DNA from: Spirochaetota bacterium
GTDB lineage: Bacteria; Spirochaetota; Spirochaetia; Sphaerochaetales; Sphaerochaetaceae
DNA: 64,000 bases
Direction: 5' to 3'
NCBI GenBank assembly: GCA_023401595.1
Contig: JAEXDQ010000049.1
Span: forward strand, 17,918 to 81,917
Positions 25,888 through 35,048 of the stretch are shown piece by piece (position 1 is the first letter of the stretch; each line of letters starts with the position of its first letter). A model generated the notes under the pieces. That model saw only the letters and a program-made list of their open reading frames with translations, did no database searches and was not told the DNA's origin. The position numbers and the translations under genes are program-made.

Positions 25888-27914
25888 TCCTGATCCTCCC
25901 CGGAAGTTTCCTCGATCGCGGCTGGCTCATCATCACCCGCGGGGGAAGTTTCCTCCGCCGCATCGAACAAAGAGGGCTCCTCGTTCTTCACCACTTCTTT
26001 GACGCTACGCAACTTGAGCGAAGCGACCTCCTTGACGGCGATACGGACACCGGCGGCCTTCACACCCTTTACCAGATAGTCGGAAAAATAGAATTTTTCC
26101 TCCAGAATCTTGATGTTCCGGGCCGGCTTGTACGTGGCGGTCAGTTCCGCATTGGCGAACGTCGAGAGCTTAAGCAAACGGTAGTTCCCTTCAGGCACCA
26201 GCTCGTAGGTCCTGTTCAGAATGAACTGCGTGATCTGGCACCGCTTGAGGAACAGGAACTTGGAGGTCTTCTCCTGATAGATGACCGTAAAGACGATATT
26301 GGCGAGTTCCGCCTTGTCGGCGAAGCTGCAATGCAGCAATCCCTTACCTATGAAGAGCTTATCAGGCGCGTCGCATACGAAGTACGTGCCCGTCTTCTGA
26401 ATGACCAGGATACGGTCGTAAGGGGAGACCATCAGCATGGTGTTCCCGCTCTTGACATTGTAGCCCAGATAGCCGGTGGTCGGGTCGTATTTCAACGAAA
26501 GATCGCGGACGGCGACCTCTTTGACATCGACGGTGTCGAAGCTCTTGATCACAGTCTTGCGCTTGTGGACCTCGGCGCCGAGCAACCCCTTCAACTCGGT
26601 CAAGTAGTCCAGCGAATAGTCGATCAGGTGGTTGAGCTTGTACTCGACCTCCTTCAGCTGCTCGTTGATCTGGTCGATCTCCTGACGGTTCTTTTCGATA
26701 TCGAACAGGCTGATACGCCTGATGGGTATCTTGAGCAGACGCTCTACGTCGTCGCCGTCAACAGGACGGAGCAGCTGGTCGGCGAACGGTTCAAACCCGG
26801 TGATCACGGCCTTCTCGACCGCTTCCGCGCTCCGTTTCTGCTCAATCCTCTTGTAGATGCGCTCCTCGATGAAAATCCTCTCCAACGTGCGGGCATGGAG
26901 CTTGTCGTACAGGTGGGACTTCTCCAGCTCCAGCTCCGCCTTCAGCACATCCACCAGATGCTTGGCATGGAAATGAACCATGTCGGAGACCTTCATGATC
27001 TCCGGAAAATTGTTCTGGATAACCAAGGAGTTCACCGCGATCTTCTGTTCGCACAGCGTGTAGGCGTACAGGGCGTCTACGATATCCTTGGAATAGGTGT
27101 TCCGGGCAAGACAGATCTCGATATTGACCTTCTCAGCCGTAAAATCGCTGATCGAAGCGACCTTGAGCTTTCCTTTCTTGGCGGCCTCGTCGATCGAATG
27201 GATCATCATTTCGCTGGTCACACCGAACGGCAGCTCCTCGATGACAATCCGCTTCGGGTCGGAAGTATCCAGCTTGGCGCGGACGGAAACAGACCCCGTG
27301 CCGTCTTCATAGTTCTTGACATCGACGATGCCGCCGCCGGGGAAGTCGGGGTACAGCTGGAAGCTCTCCCCCTTCAGAACCGCGGCCACCGCGTCCAGCA
27401 CCTCCAAGGCGTTGTGCGGCAGAATCTTTGTGGCCATACCTACGGCGATGCCCTCGGCTCCCTGGATCAGCACCACGGGGATCTTCGCGGGGAAAACGAC
27501 CGGCTCCTTGTTGCGCCCATCATACGACTCGACAAACTCGGTCAGTTCGGGGTTGTACAGGACCTTCTTCGCGAACGGCAGGATGCGGCACTCGATATAA
27601 CGGGCCGCCGCCGCGCTGTCGCCGGTCATGAAGTTACCGAAGTTCCCCTGCCGCTCTATGAACAGGTCGCAGTTGGCCAGGTTGACCAGCGCTTCGTAGA
27701 TGGAAGCGTCTCCATGGGGGTGATACCGCATGGCCCAGCCGACCACGTTGGCGACCTTATGGAACTTGCCGTCGTCCATCTCGAACAGCGTATGGATGAT
27801 ACGCCGCTGGACGGGCTTGAAGCCATCGACGATATCGGGAATCGCCCGTTCCTTGATGACATACGAAGCATACTCCAGGAAGTTCTGTCGAAAAATTGTT
27901 TGCGCGTGTGCCAT
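25884..27914 (-). CDS. parC: DNA topoisomerase IV subunit A (ParC-like)
   Basis: This 676-residue protein is the cutting and rejoining subunit of a type IIA topoisomerase. It starts MAHAQTIFRQNFLEYASYVI. The winged-helix region reads DGFKPVQRRIIHTLFEM, and the catalytic Tyr lies in AAAARYIECRI near residue 106, where GyrA usually reads AAMRYTE. GMATKILPHN follows. It is shorter than E. coli ParC, with a reduced C-terminal domain and an acidic tail. Its start overlaps the ParE stop by one base. Assignment as topoisomerase IV rather than gyrase rests on length and on pairing with a short ParE. Confidence 0.88.
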   Translation of the reverse strand: MAHAQTIFRQNFLEYASYVIKERAIPDIVDGFKPVQRRIIHTLFEMDDGKFHKVANVVGWAMRYHPHGDASIYEALVNLANCDLFIERQGNFGNFMTGDSAAAARYIECRILPFAKKVLYNPELTEFVESYDGRNKEPVVFPAKIPVVLIQGAEGIAVGMATKILPHNALEVLDAVAAVLKGESFQLYPDFPGGGIVDVKNYEDGTGSVSVRAKLDTSDPKRIVIEELPFGVTSEMMIHSIDEAAKKGKLKVASISDFTAEKVNIEICLARNTYSKDIVDALYAYTLCEQKIAVNSLVIQNNFPEIMKVSDMVHFHAKHLVDVLKAELELEKSHLYDKLHARTLERIFIEERIYKRIEQKRSAEAVEKAVITGFEPFADQLLRPVDGDDVERLLKIPIRRISLFDIEKNRQEIDQINEQLKEVEYKLNHLIDYSLDYLTELKGLLGAEVHKRKTVIKSFDTVDVKEVAVRDLSLKYDPTTGYLGYNVKSGNTMLMVSPYDRILVIQKTGTYFVCDAPDKLFIGKGLLHCSFADKAELANIVFTVIYQEKTSKFLFLKRCQITQFILNRTYELVPEGNYRLLKLSTFANAELTATYKPARNIKILEEKFYFSDYLVKGVKAAGVRIAVKEVASLKLRSVKEVVKNEEPSLFDAAEETSPAGDDEPAAIEETSGEDQE

Positions 27915-29728
27915 CAGATCAGATTCTCCATGATGAAATCCCTTCTTTCAGGGGTATTGTTTCCCATATAGAACGACATGGCCTGACGAATCTCGTTCAT
28001 GCTTGGAATCGAGACCGGGGTCAGCTTGATGTCCTCCCCGATGAACTGCCCGAACTCGCGGGGGTCTATCTCACCCAACCCCTTGAACCGCGTGACCTCG
28101 GAACCTCGGATCTGGCTCATGGCGTGGTCCCGCTGTTCCTCATTGTAGCAGTATACCGTCTGCTGCTTGTTGCGCACGCGGAACAACGGCGTCTCGAGGA
28201 TATAGAGACGACCGGACAGGACTAGGTCCTCGAAGAACGACAGGAAATACGTCATGAGGAGGATGCGGATATGGAAGCCGTCGTTGTCGGCATCGGTGGC
28301 TATGATGACCTTGCCGTACCGGAGACCTTCGATCCCGTTCTCGATCCCCAACGCCACCATCATGTTGTATAGCTCGGCGTTCTTGTAGATCACCGTCTGC
28401 TTCTGCCCGTAGACGTTGACGATCTTTCCTCTCAGGCTGAACACCGCCTGGGTCATGACGTCCCTCGTCTTCGTAATGGTGCCCGACGCTGAATCTCCCT
28501 CCGTCAGGAAGATCATGGAACGGTCGCCGAGATCGGCGTGAGGTCCCGTCTGCCCCAAGTGGTACTTGCAATCCTTGAGCTTGGGAATGTTGATCGACAC
28601 CTTGCGGGCCGCTTCCTTCGCACCCTTCTTGACCTCGTTCAGCTCCTTGCGCAGCTTCTCGTTATTGAGAATCTTCTGGTTGAGCTTGGCGGCCTCCTCC
28701 GGGTGCTTGAGCAGGAAATCGATGACCGCTTCCTTCACCTCCTGGACGATCCACATGCGGATCTCGGTATTGCCCAGCTTGTTTTTCGTCTGACTCTCAA
28801 ACACAGGATTCTGCAGCTTGATGGCTATCGCCCCGATCAGGCCCTCGCGGGCGTCCTGGGGAGCCCAGTTCTTCTTGAAATGCTCGTTGATACCCTTGAT
28901 GATGCCTTCCTTGAAGGCCGCCAGATGGGTACCGCCGTCGCTGGTATGCTGGCCGTTCACATAGGAAAAATAATTCTCGCCGTAGGAACCGGGGGTATGA
29001 GTGAAGGCGAACTCGATCTGTTTGCCCCGGTAGTGGAGGATCTGGTACATGTTTTCATCGCCGACCTCTTTTTCCAGCAGGTCGAGCAGGCCATGAGCCG
29101 ACTTGAACGTCTTGCGGTTGAACTCCAGCGTCAGACCGGTGTTGAGGTATGCGTAGTTCCACATCCGCTCGCGGATGAAATCCTCGTTGAAGACATATTT
29201 GCCGAACAGCTCCTCATCGGGTATGAACTGGGTCAGCGTACCATCTTGCTCGTCTGTCTTGCCTTTCTTCTGTTCGACCAGGACGCCCTTGGCGAACGAG
29301 GCCGAAGCATACTGCCCGTCACGATAGGCGGTGACTTTGAAATAGGAGGACAACGCGTTGACGGCCTTGGTACCGACGCCGTTCAACCCTACGGAAAACT
29401 GAAACACCTCGTCATTGTATTTCGCACCGGTATTGATGATCGACACGCATTCGACCAGCTTGCCCAACGGAATGCCACGACCGTAGTCACGGACGGAAAC
29501 GCAATTGTCATCCAGCCCGATGATAATGCGGCTGCCATACCCCATGATGAATTCATCGATGCTGTTGTCGACGACTTCCTTCAGCAGGATATAGATACCG
29601 TCATCCACATGAGAACCGTTGCCCAGCCTGCCTATATACATTCCAGGACGCAGACGGATATGCTCTAGGGCGCTTAATGTCTGTATCTTGCTTTCATCAT
29701 ATGTGTTTTTGTTAGTAAGAGATGCCAT
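27914..29728 (-). CDS. parE: DNA topoisomerase IV subunit B (ParE-like)
   Basis: This 604-residue ATPase subunit starts MASLTNKNTYDESKIQTLSALEHIRLRPGMYIG. The GHKL ATP site is visible as LLKEVVDNSIDEF (Asn and Asp), VRDYGRGIPLG and GLNGVGTKAVNAL. The TOPRIM part shows EGDSASGTITKTRD near 413 and ATDADNDGFHIR near 475. The compact length, without the GyrB insertion, favours ParE. It is the first gene of a three-gene operon with parC and the pseudouridine synthase. A strong promoter ends 8 nt before the ATG and no ribosome site is present, so the transcript may be leaderless. Confidence 0.9.
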   Translation of the reverse strand: MASLTNKNTYDESKIQTLSALEHIRLRPGMYIGRLGNGSHVDDGIYILLKEVVDNSIDEFIMGYGSRIIIGLDDNCVSVRDYGRGIPLGKLVECVSIINTGAKYNDEVFQFSVGLNGVGTKAVNALSSYFKVTAYRDGQYASASFAKGVLVEQKKGKTDEQDGTLTQFIPDEELFGKYVFNEDFIRERMWNYAYLNTGLTLEFNRKTFKSAHGLLDLLEKEVGDENMYQILHYRGKQIEFAFTHTPGSYGENYFSYVNGQHTSDGGTHLAAFKEGIIKGINEHFKKNWAPQDAREGLIGAIAIKLQNPVFESQTKNKLGNTEIRMWIVQEVKEAVIDFLLKHPEEAAKLNQKILNNEKLRKELNEVKKGAKEAARKVSINIPKLKDCKYHLGQTGPHADLGDRSMIFLTEGDSASGTITKTRDVMTQAVFSLRGKIVNVYGQKQTVIYKNAELYNMMVALGIENGIEGLRYGKVIIATDADNDGFHIRILLMTYFLSFFEDLVLSGRLYILETPLFRVRNKQQTVYCYNEEQRDHAMSQIRGSEVTRFKGLGEIDPREFGQFIGEDIKLTPVSIPSMNEIRQAMSFYMGNNTPERRDFIMENLI

Positions 29729-29736
29729 AGCCCTTG

Positions 29737-29765
29737 ATTATATACGGTTTTCCGAGTGTTTGCAA
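29737..29765 (-). promoter_or_regulatory. Promoter of parE (likely leaderless)
   Basis: On the minus strand, TTGCAA (29760-29765), a 17-bp spacer and TATAAT (29737-29742) are followed by 8 nt and the ATG at 29728. The predicted transcription start falls within two bases of the start codon. Confidence 0.7.
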
Positions 29766-29990
29766 AGGTCCTGAAAAAGCGGCAAGTACTTTACGTAGGC
29801 TACAGTTACATGTATACGCCGGTACATAGCCAGGAATCAACATGGACCGAATCGGGGCCGGCTGAATCAGGACGGACCTGAGGATCGGACGACAACGGCG
29901 GCTTTAGGCCCTCGTCTTTTTTTGTTGCCCGAAGCAATTCGGTCGGTTACATTTGAATTGAGGTTCATGGATTCACGGGGAGGAACCAAA

Positions 29991-30701
29991 ATGTCGCACG
30001 CGGTACCGGTCATATTGGCGAGTCTGTTTCTCGCAAGCTCCATAACGCATGTCTCCGCCCGGCATACCGGAAAAACCAAGGTGGCGTTTTTCACAAAACC
30101 CCTGCTCATGCCATTGTTGCTGGCGGCATTTCTGACAGCCGTATCGACGACGGGAGGGATTGTCCCACGCATCTGGATCCTGGCCCTCGCCCTTGGCCTA
30201 TACACAGCGGGAGATATTTTCCTGTTGTTGCCGGACGATGCGACCCCTGTGCCGTTTCTGATCGGCATGGGCGCGTTCATGGCAGGACATATATGCTACA
30301 TGACATGGTTCCTCGCATTTTCGGGATGGAATACGTTGGCCTGGCAGTCAATGGCAATCGTTTCTGTGGTCGTCATGGCGCTTCTGGTACCGTTTTGCAG
30401 AAAAGTGCTGTCCAGCGGAAAGCCCCAGGCGCCGGCGCTCTGCGCCTATGGAATACTCATGGGTGTATTCTGCGTCTGTGTCGCGTCCTCCTGGGGAACG
30501 GGACCGGCCTCCGGAACGATCGTGGCCCTCGCCGGAACAGCCTTCTATTCGCTCTCCGACAGTTTTATCGCCATGGACAAGATATCCCTCCATGTAGCGG
30601 GTGATGACGCCATCATGACAACGTACCTGCTGGCCAACGTCCTCCTGCTCGCCGGGGTGTGGATACTGACCCGGACGCCTACGATATACGTAGTGCTATG
30701 A
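29991..30701 (+). CDS. YhhN/TMEM86 family membrane protein (lysoplasmalogenase-like)
   Basis: The 236-residue protein has about eight hydrophobic segments. It starts MSHAVPVILASLFLASSITHV behind GGGGAGG; the longer frame to 29922 is not supported. Family features are KTKVAFFTKPLLMPLLLAAF near the N-terminus, ALALGLYTAGDIFLLLPDD and AFYSLSDSFIAMDKI, with the conserved acidic residues in membrane helices. Eukaryotic members hydrolyse lysoplasmalogen. Plasmalogens occur in anaerobic bacteria, so this role is plausible but not shown. Inner membrane. The CorA gene follows within 25 bp on the same strand. Confidence 0.82.
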   Translation: MSHAVPVILASLFLASSITHVSARHTGKTKVAFFTKPLLMPLLLAAFLTAVSTTGGIVPRIWILALALGLYTAGDIFLLLPDDATPVPFLIGMGAFMAGHICYMTWFLAFSGWNTLAWQSMAIVSVVVMALLVPFCRKVLSSGKPQAPALCAYGILMGVFCVCVASSWGTGPASGTIVALAGTAFYSLSDSFIAMDKISLHVAGDDAIMTTYLLANVLLLAGVWILTRTPTIYVVL

Positions 30702-30723
30702 TCTACCATACGGATTGAAGCGC

Positions 30724-31806
30724 ATGAAACAAGAAACAAACTTCCGACAGAAAAAATTCATGATGTCCCGACGGCCTCGACATACCCAGAAAGAGGGGCT
30801 CGTACCTGGCTCCCTTGTCTATGTCGGGGACACTCCCAGCCAGGAAACGAGGATTCATTCCATAGCCTACGATGCCGATACCATTGAGGAAACCGATGCC
30901 GCCATACCGGTACAAGAGGATGGGAAGATACTATGGATCCAAGTCACCGGCCTGAAAGATGTCGGAATGCTCGCGCAACTAGGACGACGTTTCAATATCA
31001 GTTCCCTGTTCCTTGAGGATATCCTCTACACGGACCAACGTCCGAAGGTGGATCGGACCGAAGGGTATCTGTTCATTACCTTGAGGCTGAACCACCCGGA
31101 GGATATTACGATGGAGGACGAACAGATCAGCTTGATCATGGGCAAGGATTTCCTGATTTCCTTCCAGGAACGTCCGTCCGATGTGTTCGCCCCTGCGCAA
31201 AAGAGACTCCAAATGTCGGACAGCAAATTGCGAAAACTCGGAGCCGATATCCTGCTCCATACCTTGCTGGATATGATAGTGGACAGATATCTGGTCACCG
31301 CCGACCGGTTGGAGGATGACACCGATGATCTGGAAGGCATCGTGGTCAACACCCCTGACGCAGTGAAGGCCGCGGAGCTTCATAAGGATAAACGCAAGAT
31401 ACAGAACCTCCGGAGATCGGCTTTGCCGTTACGAGATATCTTCAGCCTGCTCTCTTCCGGCAACGAACCGCTGGTGGGCCCCCTGGCCCGGACGTACTTC
31501 AAGGATACGTATGACCATGTGCTGTGGCTGATCGAATCCTTGGAGAACCTCCGGGAGACCATGCAGGGGTTGATGGAGGTATATCTTTCGAGCCTTGACA
31601 TGCGGATGAACCATATCATGCAGGTGTTGACGATTATTTCAACTGTGTTCATACCCTTGACGTTCATCACCGGACTATATGGCATGAATTTCGCATATCT
31701 TCCTCCAGAAACTCTCAAACCATGGGGTTTCTATGGAATTCTGGGAATCTGCATCGCGCTATCTGTCGGTATGGCATTATGGTTCAAACGAAAGAAATGG
31801 TGGTAA
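30724..31806 (+). CDS. corA: CorA-family magnesium/cobalt transporter
   Basis: The protein of about 360 residues has a large cytoplasmic N-terminal domain and two C-terminal membrane helices. The signature YGMNF lies near residue 319, at the end of the first helix (ITGLYGMNFAYLPPE), and the protein ends WFKRKKWW. LFLEDILYTDQRPKV and the long stalk helix AAELHKDKRKIQNLRRSALPLRD are typical. It would form a pentameric divalent-cation channel. Start choice is uncertain: an upstream TTG at 30715 and this ATG both lack a strong ribosome site. Confidence 0.92.
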   Translation: MKQETNFRQKKFMMSRRPRHTQKEGLVPGSLVYVGDTPSQETRIHSIAYDADTIEETDAAIPVQEDGKILWIQVTGLKDVGMLAQLGRRFNISSLFLEDILYTDQRPKVDRTEGYLFITLRLNHPEDITMEDEQISLIMGKDFLISFQERPSDVFAPAQKRLQMSDSKLRKLGADILLHTLLDMIVDRYLVTADRLEDDTDDLEGIVVNTPDAVKAAELHKDKRKIQNLRRSALPLRDIFSLLSSGNEPLVGPLARTYFKDTYDHVLWLIESLENLRETMQGLMEVYLSSLDMRMNHIMQVLTIISTVFIPLTFITGLYGMNFAYLPPETLKPWGFYGILGICIALSVGMALWFKRKKWW

Positions 31807-31818
31807 AAGGGAAAAACC

Positions 31819-32682
31819 ATGGTCAACGGAATTGAATTCTCCACTCTCAAGAGCTGCTCGTGGCAGGAGTTGCACCAATGTTTCGTCCGAGCGTTCGGCG
31901 ATTACCAGGTCCCCATGGAGCTGCCGTTGGAACGATTTCGTTCCATGCTCGCCCGAAACGGTTTCGAGGCCGCCTTTTCCGCAGGGGCGTTCTGCGAAGG
32001 TCAGCTGGTGGGGTTCATCTTCAATGGGATGAGGGACTATTTCAGCGGGAAACTCGCCTATGACAGCGGTACGGCGGTGTTGCCGAAATTCCGGGGACAG
32101 GGGATCGCCACCCGCCTCATGGACTTCTCCATGGGGCTTCTTTCACAGGCGGGAGTCTACGGATATGTCCTGGAATGCATCGAGACAAACGACAAGGCCT
32201 TGGCCCTCTATAGGAAAAATGGCTTTCGCACCACCAGGCGTTTCAATTGCTGGCGAACGGACAAACAGACGCTCCTGTCCCATACAGGAGAAGGCCGGCC
32301 CCAGTATCAGTTCGAAGAAAGCACTCCCGGGGAACTGACGAAGAGCCACAATATCCTTTCGTCCTACCCTTCCTGGCAAAACAGCGACTCTGCGATACTG
32401 AGGGTCTCCACGCAATTGAAATATATCAAGCTGGTGGATACTCAACACAGGATCGTCGGGTTTTCCGCTTGGGATCCCCAGGCGGGATCCGTTGTCAGGC
32501 TGGCGACCTGGGATATCGACGCGGCGGTCCTGTTGCTGCAATATGTCGCGCAACACAGCGATACGCCACAGATACGCATGGTGAACGTCGATACCGAGGA
32601 CCGGTTGCTTCCCGTCGTACTCGCCGACCTTGGCTTTTCCGTATATGTAAGTCAAGTGGAGATGCTCAAACTTCTGCATTAG
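31819..32682 (+). CDS. GNAT-family N-acetyltransferase
   Basis: The N-terminal ~150 residues of this 287-residue protein form a GNAT domain. The acetyl-CoA loop is seen in VLPKFRGQGIATRLMDFSM and the strand YVLECIETNDKALALYRKNGF follows. The C-terminal half (from about 170) looks like a second, weaker GNAT-like repeat (VRLATWDIDAAVLLLQYVAQ). The substrate is unknown. It starts 12 bp after corA on the same strand with a weak AAGGGA site, so co-transcription is likely. Confidence 0.8.
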   Translation: MVNGIEFSTLKSCSWQELHQCFVRAFGDYQVPMELPLERFRSMLARNGFEAAFSAGAFCEGQLVGFIFNGMRDYFSGKLAYDSGTAVLPKFRGQGIATRLMDFSMGLLSQAGVYGYVLECIETNDKALALYRKNGFRTTRRFNCWRTDKQTLLSHTGEGRPQYQFEESTPGELTKSHNILSSYPSWQNSDSAILRVSTQLKYIKLVDTQHRIVGFSAWDPQAGSVVRLATWDIDAAVLLLQYVAQHSDTPQIRMVNVDTEDRLLPVVLADLGFSVYVSQVEMLKLLH

Positions 32683-32706
32683 TTGATAAGGGGTGGTCTT
32701 AAGGCA

Positions 32707-32745
32707 AGGGGTAGCCCTACGGTAGCCCAAGGGTAGCCGTATGGT
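32707..32745. repeat. Tandem GGCTACCCCT units (copy 2, inverted)
   Basis: AGGGGTAGCCC, TACGGTAGCCC and AAGGGTAGCC follow one another, the reverse complement of the unit seen at 25.17 and 56.17 kb, with a further GGGTAGC at 32762. A 14-bp direct repeat CTTCATGCTAGCTT also occurs twice at about 32872-32906. No gene lies in 32683-32919. Confidence 0.7.
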
Positions 32746-32919
32746 ACGTGACAAAGCCAATGGGTAGCTTACAGTTGTAGGTTTACAGCAATTCAGAGCG
32801 ACTTTGGCAGTCCCGACCCGGCTCCGTGGGAACACTGGAGCGACTACAGCGCCCCCTACCGGCAGGGCGACTTCATGCTAGCTTCGTGCCGGCTTCATGC
32901 TAGCTTTGAGCAGGCTTCG

Positions 32920-32948
32920 TTGCAGGACCGCCAAAAGCTTGCTATAGT
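32920..32948 (+). promoter_or_regulatory. Promoter of the GNAT-membrane protein gene (likely leaderless)
   Basis: TTGCAG (32920-32925), a 17-bp spacer and TATAGT (32943-32948) are followed by 8 nt and ATG at 32957. No ribosome site fits between. Confidence 0.65.
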
Positions 32949-32956
32949 TGTCCGTC

Positions 32957-34111
32957 ATGGAATACATGATCAGACCGATGGCCCCCGGGGAACGGCAACA
33001 AGTACGTCGCCTCATGGAACAATCCTTCGAAGCATACCTCCGTCCGATATTCTTCATCCATGAAGAATCTACGCTCGTAGCCGTACACGATGGAAACGTG
33101 GTCGCGGGCATCAATCTCGATATCTATTCGGTCAAGAGCCAGAAGGTGAAGATCGGGTACATCGGCTGGCTCTATACCGACGCCCGGCATCGTGGCGCCG
33201 GTCTTGGCGGCAGGTTGCTCGACGCCGCGCTGGACTTTCTCCGGCAACAGGGGTGTACCGATGCGGGAGCCTGTGTGGAGGGTGACAATCCCAGTTCATT
33301 CAAGCAGATGGCCTATCGCGGTTTTTCCATCCTTTCGTTCGGAGGGCAACTGAAACGGTTCGGGCTTGGATTTCTCAAGGTATGGAAGCATGCCTCCAGA
33401 TTCCTTGATATGGGATATTTTTTCTGGCACAGACGCCTCGACGAACCTCAAGCGGACGACCAAGGTACCGTGGAAGCGGCTGACCGTGCGTTATCGCCAT
33501 CCACAGGCCGCCAGGCGGGAGCATTGATCGGTACAGCCGTATCATGTTCGGCGCTTTGGGCCGTCACGTTGTTCCGTAACGGCATGTCGTCCACACTGTC
33601 CCCGTCCGGCATGGCGCTGTTGATCGCGTTCCCGCTCATGCTGATAGCGCTCAGGGCGTTCGTCATGTGGTGCGCGGCGAAGCTGTTCCGACTAAAAACC
33701 ATGTTTTTGCCGTGGGATACCGCCTGGCTGGCGGGAATCCTGTTGCCGATACTGATCGGTTGGCCGTTTCCGGTCCCTGGCAACTGGTATGTCAAGGGCG
33801 TCCGCTGGAACCTGAAACAGGAAAACCGCCGCATCGGGCTCATGGCCCTGTGCGGTGTATCGGCTACGTTGTTGGCCGTCATCGGGCTGAAACTGCTGGA
33901 TATGACATGGGGTGCGCAACTTGTTTTCGGGATTCCAGCGACAAGGTTCATCGGCCCGTCCATCCAATATGCCGCGACGCTGCTCGTCCTTGATCTGATG
34001 TGCTTCTTCTATCCATTCTGCGGCTTCAACGGAAGCCGGATCAAACGGCTGTCGCCATGGCTCTGGGGCATATCGACGCTGGTCGCGGTGGCTGTGCTGT
34101 GGTGGGTCTGA
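32957..34111 (+). CDS. GNAT acetyltransferase fused to a multi-pass membrane domain
   Basis: This protein of about 384 residues has an N-terminal GNAT domain (about 1-150), with the acetyl-CoA site in WLYTDARHRGAGLGGRLLDAAL followed by GACVEGDNPSSFKQMAYRGF. After a linker there are about six hydrophobic segments (for example AGALIGTAVSCSALWAVTLF and LLIAFPLMLIALRAFVMW). The last segments read IGPSIQYAATLLVLDLMCFFYPFCGFNGSRI. The membrane half is not a family I can name with confidence. The promoter geometry argues for the ATG at 32957; the ATG at 32966 is the alternative. An acetyltransferase tethered to the membrane suggests a lipid or envelope substrate, which is inference. Confidence 0.75.
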   Translation: MEYMIRPMAPGERQQVRRLMEQSFEAYLRPIFFIHEESTLVAVHDGNVVAGINLDIYSVKSQKVKIGYIGWLYTDARHRGAGLGGRLLDAALDFLRQQGCTDAGACVEGDNPSSFKQMAYRGFSILSFGGQLKRFGLGFLKVWKHASRFLDMGYFFWHRRLDEPQADDQGTVEAADRALSPSTGRQAGALIGTAVSCSALWAVTLFRNGMSSTLSPSGMALLIAFPLMLIALRAFVMWCAAKLFRLKTMFLPWDTAWLAGILLPILIGWPFPVPGNWYVKGVRWNLKQENRRIGLMALCGVSATLLAVIGLKLLDMTWGAQLVFGIPATRFIGPSIQYAATLLVLDLMCFFYPFCGFNGSRIKRLSPWLWGISTLVAVAVLWWV

Positions 34112-34188
34112 ACCCGTTTCACAGACATGCCGTCGCAAGCGCCCGTTCGTGAGATTCACGATTTTTCGAAAACTTCAGAGATATCCCA

Positions 34189-34851
34189 TCATCGAGCCAA
34201 CGAATAGCTCTCATCGATCCCCTGAAAAACTTTCGCCAAAGGCACGGATCCGTCGAGGCATATCGTGTACCAATGTTTTTTATTCATATGGTAGCCCGGA
34301 TGATAATTCTGATGGTCCACAAGTACATCAAGAGCTTCCGGCTCGGCACGCAGGTCTATGATCTCCACCAGCTCATCGGAATCGAACCCCAGCTTACTGC
34401 GGGCGACGGTCAAGACGGCGGCATACCATTTTCCGGTGTCCTTCCTACGATAGACCGCGTTGTCGGAAAACTTCTGCCAAAGATACTCCAGTTCATCACC
34501 ATACGTTTCGCGAACATAGGTTATGACTTTTTTTGCATATGCGCTTTTGAACACATCCGGGTCAAAACATTCTTCGGCTATTCGGGTAAGAACATTTTTG
34601 TAATCGGTCCTGACTTTACCGACGAAAGAACCGACGGCCCCTGGCGCACGGTGAAGCACATACGCATCGCCGGATTCCGGATCAAGGATATCGGCGTCGA
34701 TATCGCCGGCTTTTGAAATCCTGACGCTCATCTGGAATTGCCGTTCAAGGATACGTGTAGTATATACGTAGCCATCGTCAGCTTCAACGAAACCGAATGC
34801 CTTCAACTTGCCATAGTTCGGTGTCTTGTTCTTAAATACAGGGTCAATCAT
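34189..34851 (-). CDS. MmcQ/YjbR-family protein
   Basis: The C-terminal ~110 residues of this 220-residue protein match MmcQ/YjbR (DUF419), a small fold resembling DNA-binding proteins. The telltale end is DHQNYHPGYHMNKKHWYTICLDGSVPL. The N-terminal ~95 residues form an extra domain (VFKNKTPNYGKLKAFGFVE and later VLHRAPGAVGSFVGKVRTDY). The family's role is unclear despite its common label as DNA-binding. It is a single gene convergent with the GNAT-membrane gene. Confidence 0.85.
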   Translation of the reverse strand: MIDPVFKNKTPNYGKLKAFGFVEADDGYVYTTRILERQFQMSVRISKAGDIDADILDPESGDAYVLHRAPGAVGSFVGKVRTDYKNVLTRIAEECFDPDVFKSAYAKKVITYVRETYGDELEYLWQKFSDNAVYRRKDTGKWYAAVLTVARSKLGFDSDELVEIIDLRAEPEALDVLVDHQNYHPGYHMNKKHWYTICLDGSVPLAKVFQGIDESYSLAR

Positions 34852-34926
34852 TCCATCACTTCCCAGCTATAAGAATACATATATGTCCGCCTGTTGTACA
34901 TCCGGTGGACTCCGGCCCTCTAGGTC

Positions 34927-34955
34927 TTGTCCATATAAACGTTGTTTATTATACT
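34927..34955 (+). promoter_or_regulatory. Promoter of the CorC/HlyC gene
   Basis: TTGTCC (34927-34932), a 17-bp spacer and TATACT (34950-34955) lie about 95 bp ahead of the start codon at 35049. Confidence 0.6.
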
Positions 34956-35048
34956 TGATTCCATTATGGATGACCCGTTACCTAGTAGAGGGTGCTCAAT
35001 CGAACACCCGTACAATTTGTCGGATATGGTGCCGAGCCGGAGGTGTGT

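Noticed and set aside
26331..27971. Long plus-strand frames opposite parC and parE
   Set aside because: They are antisense shadows of well-supported topoisomerase genes.
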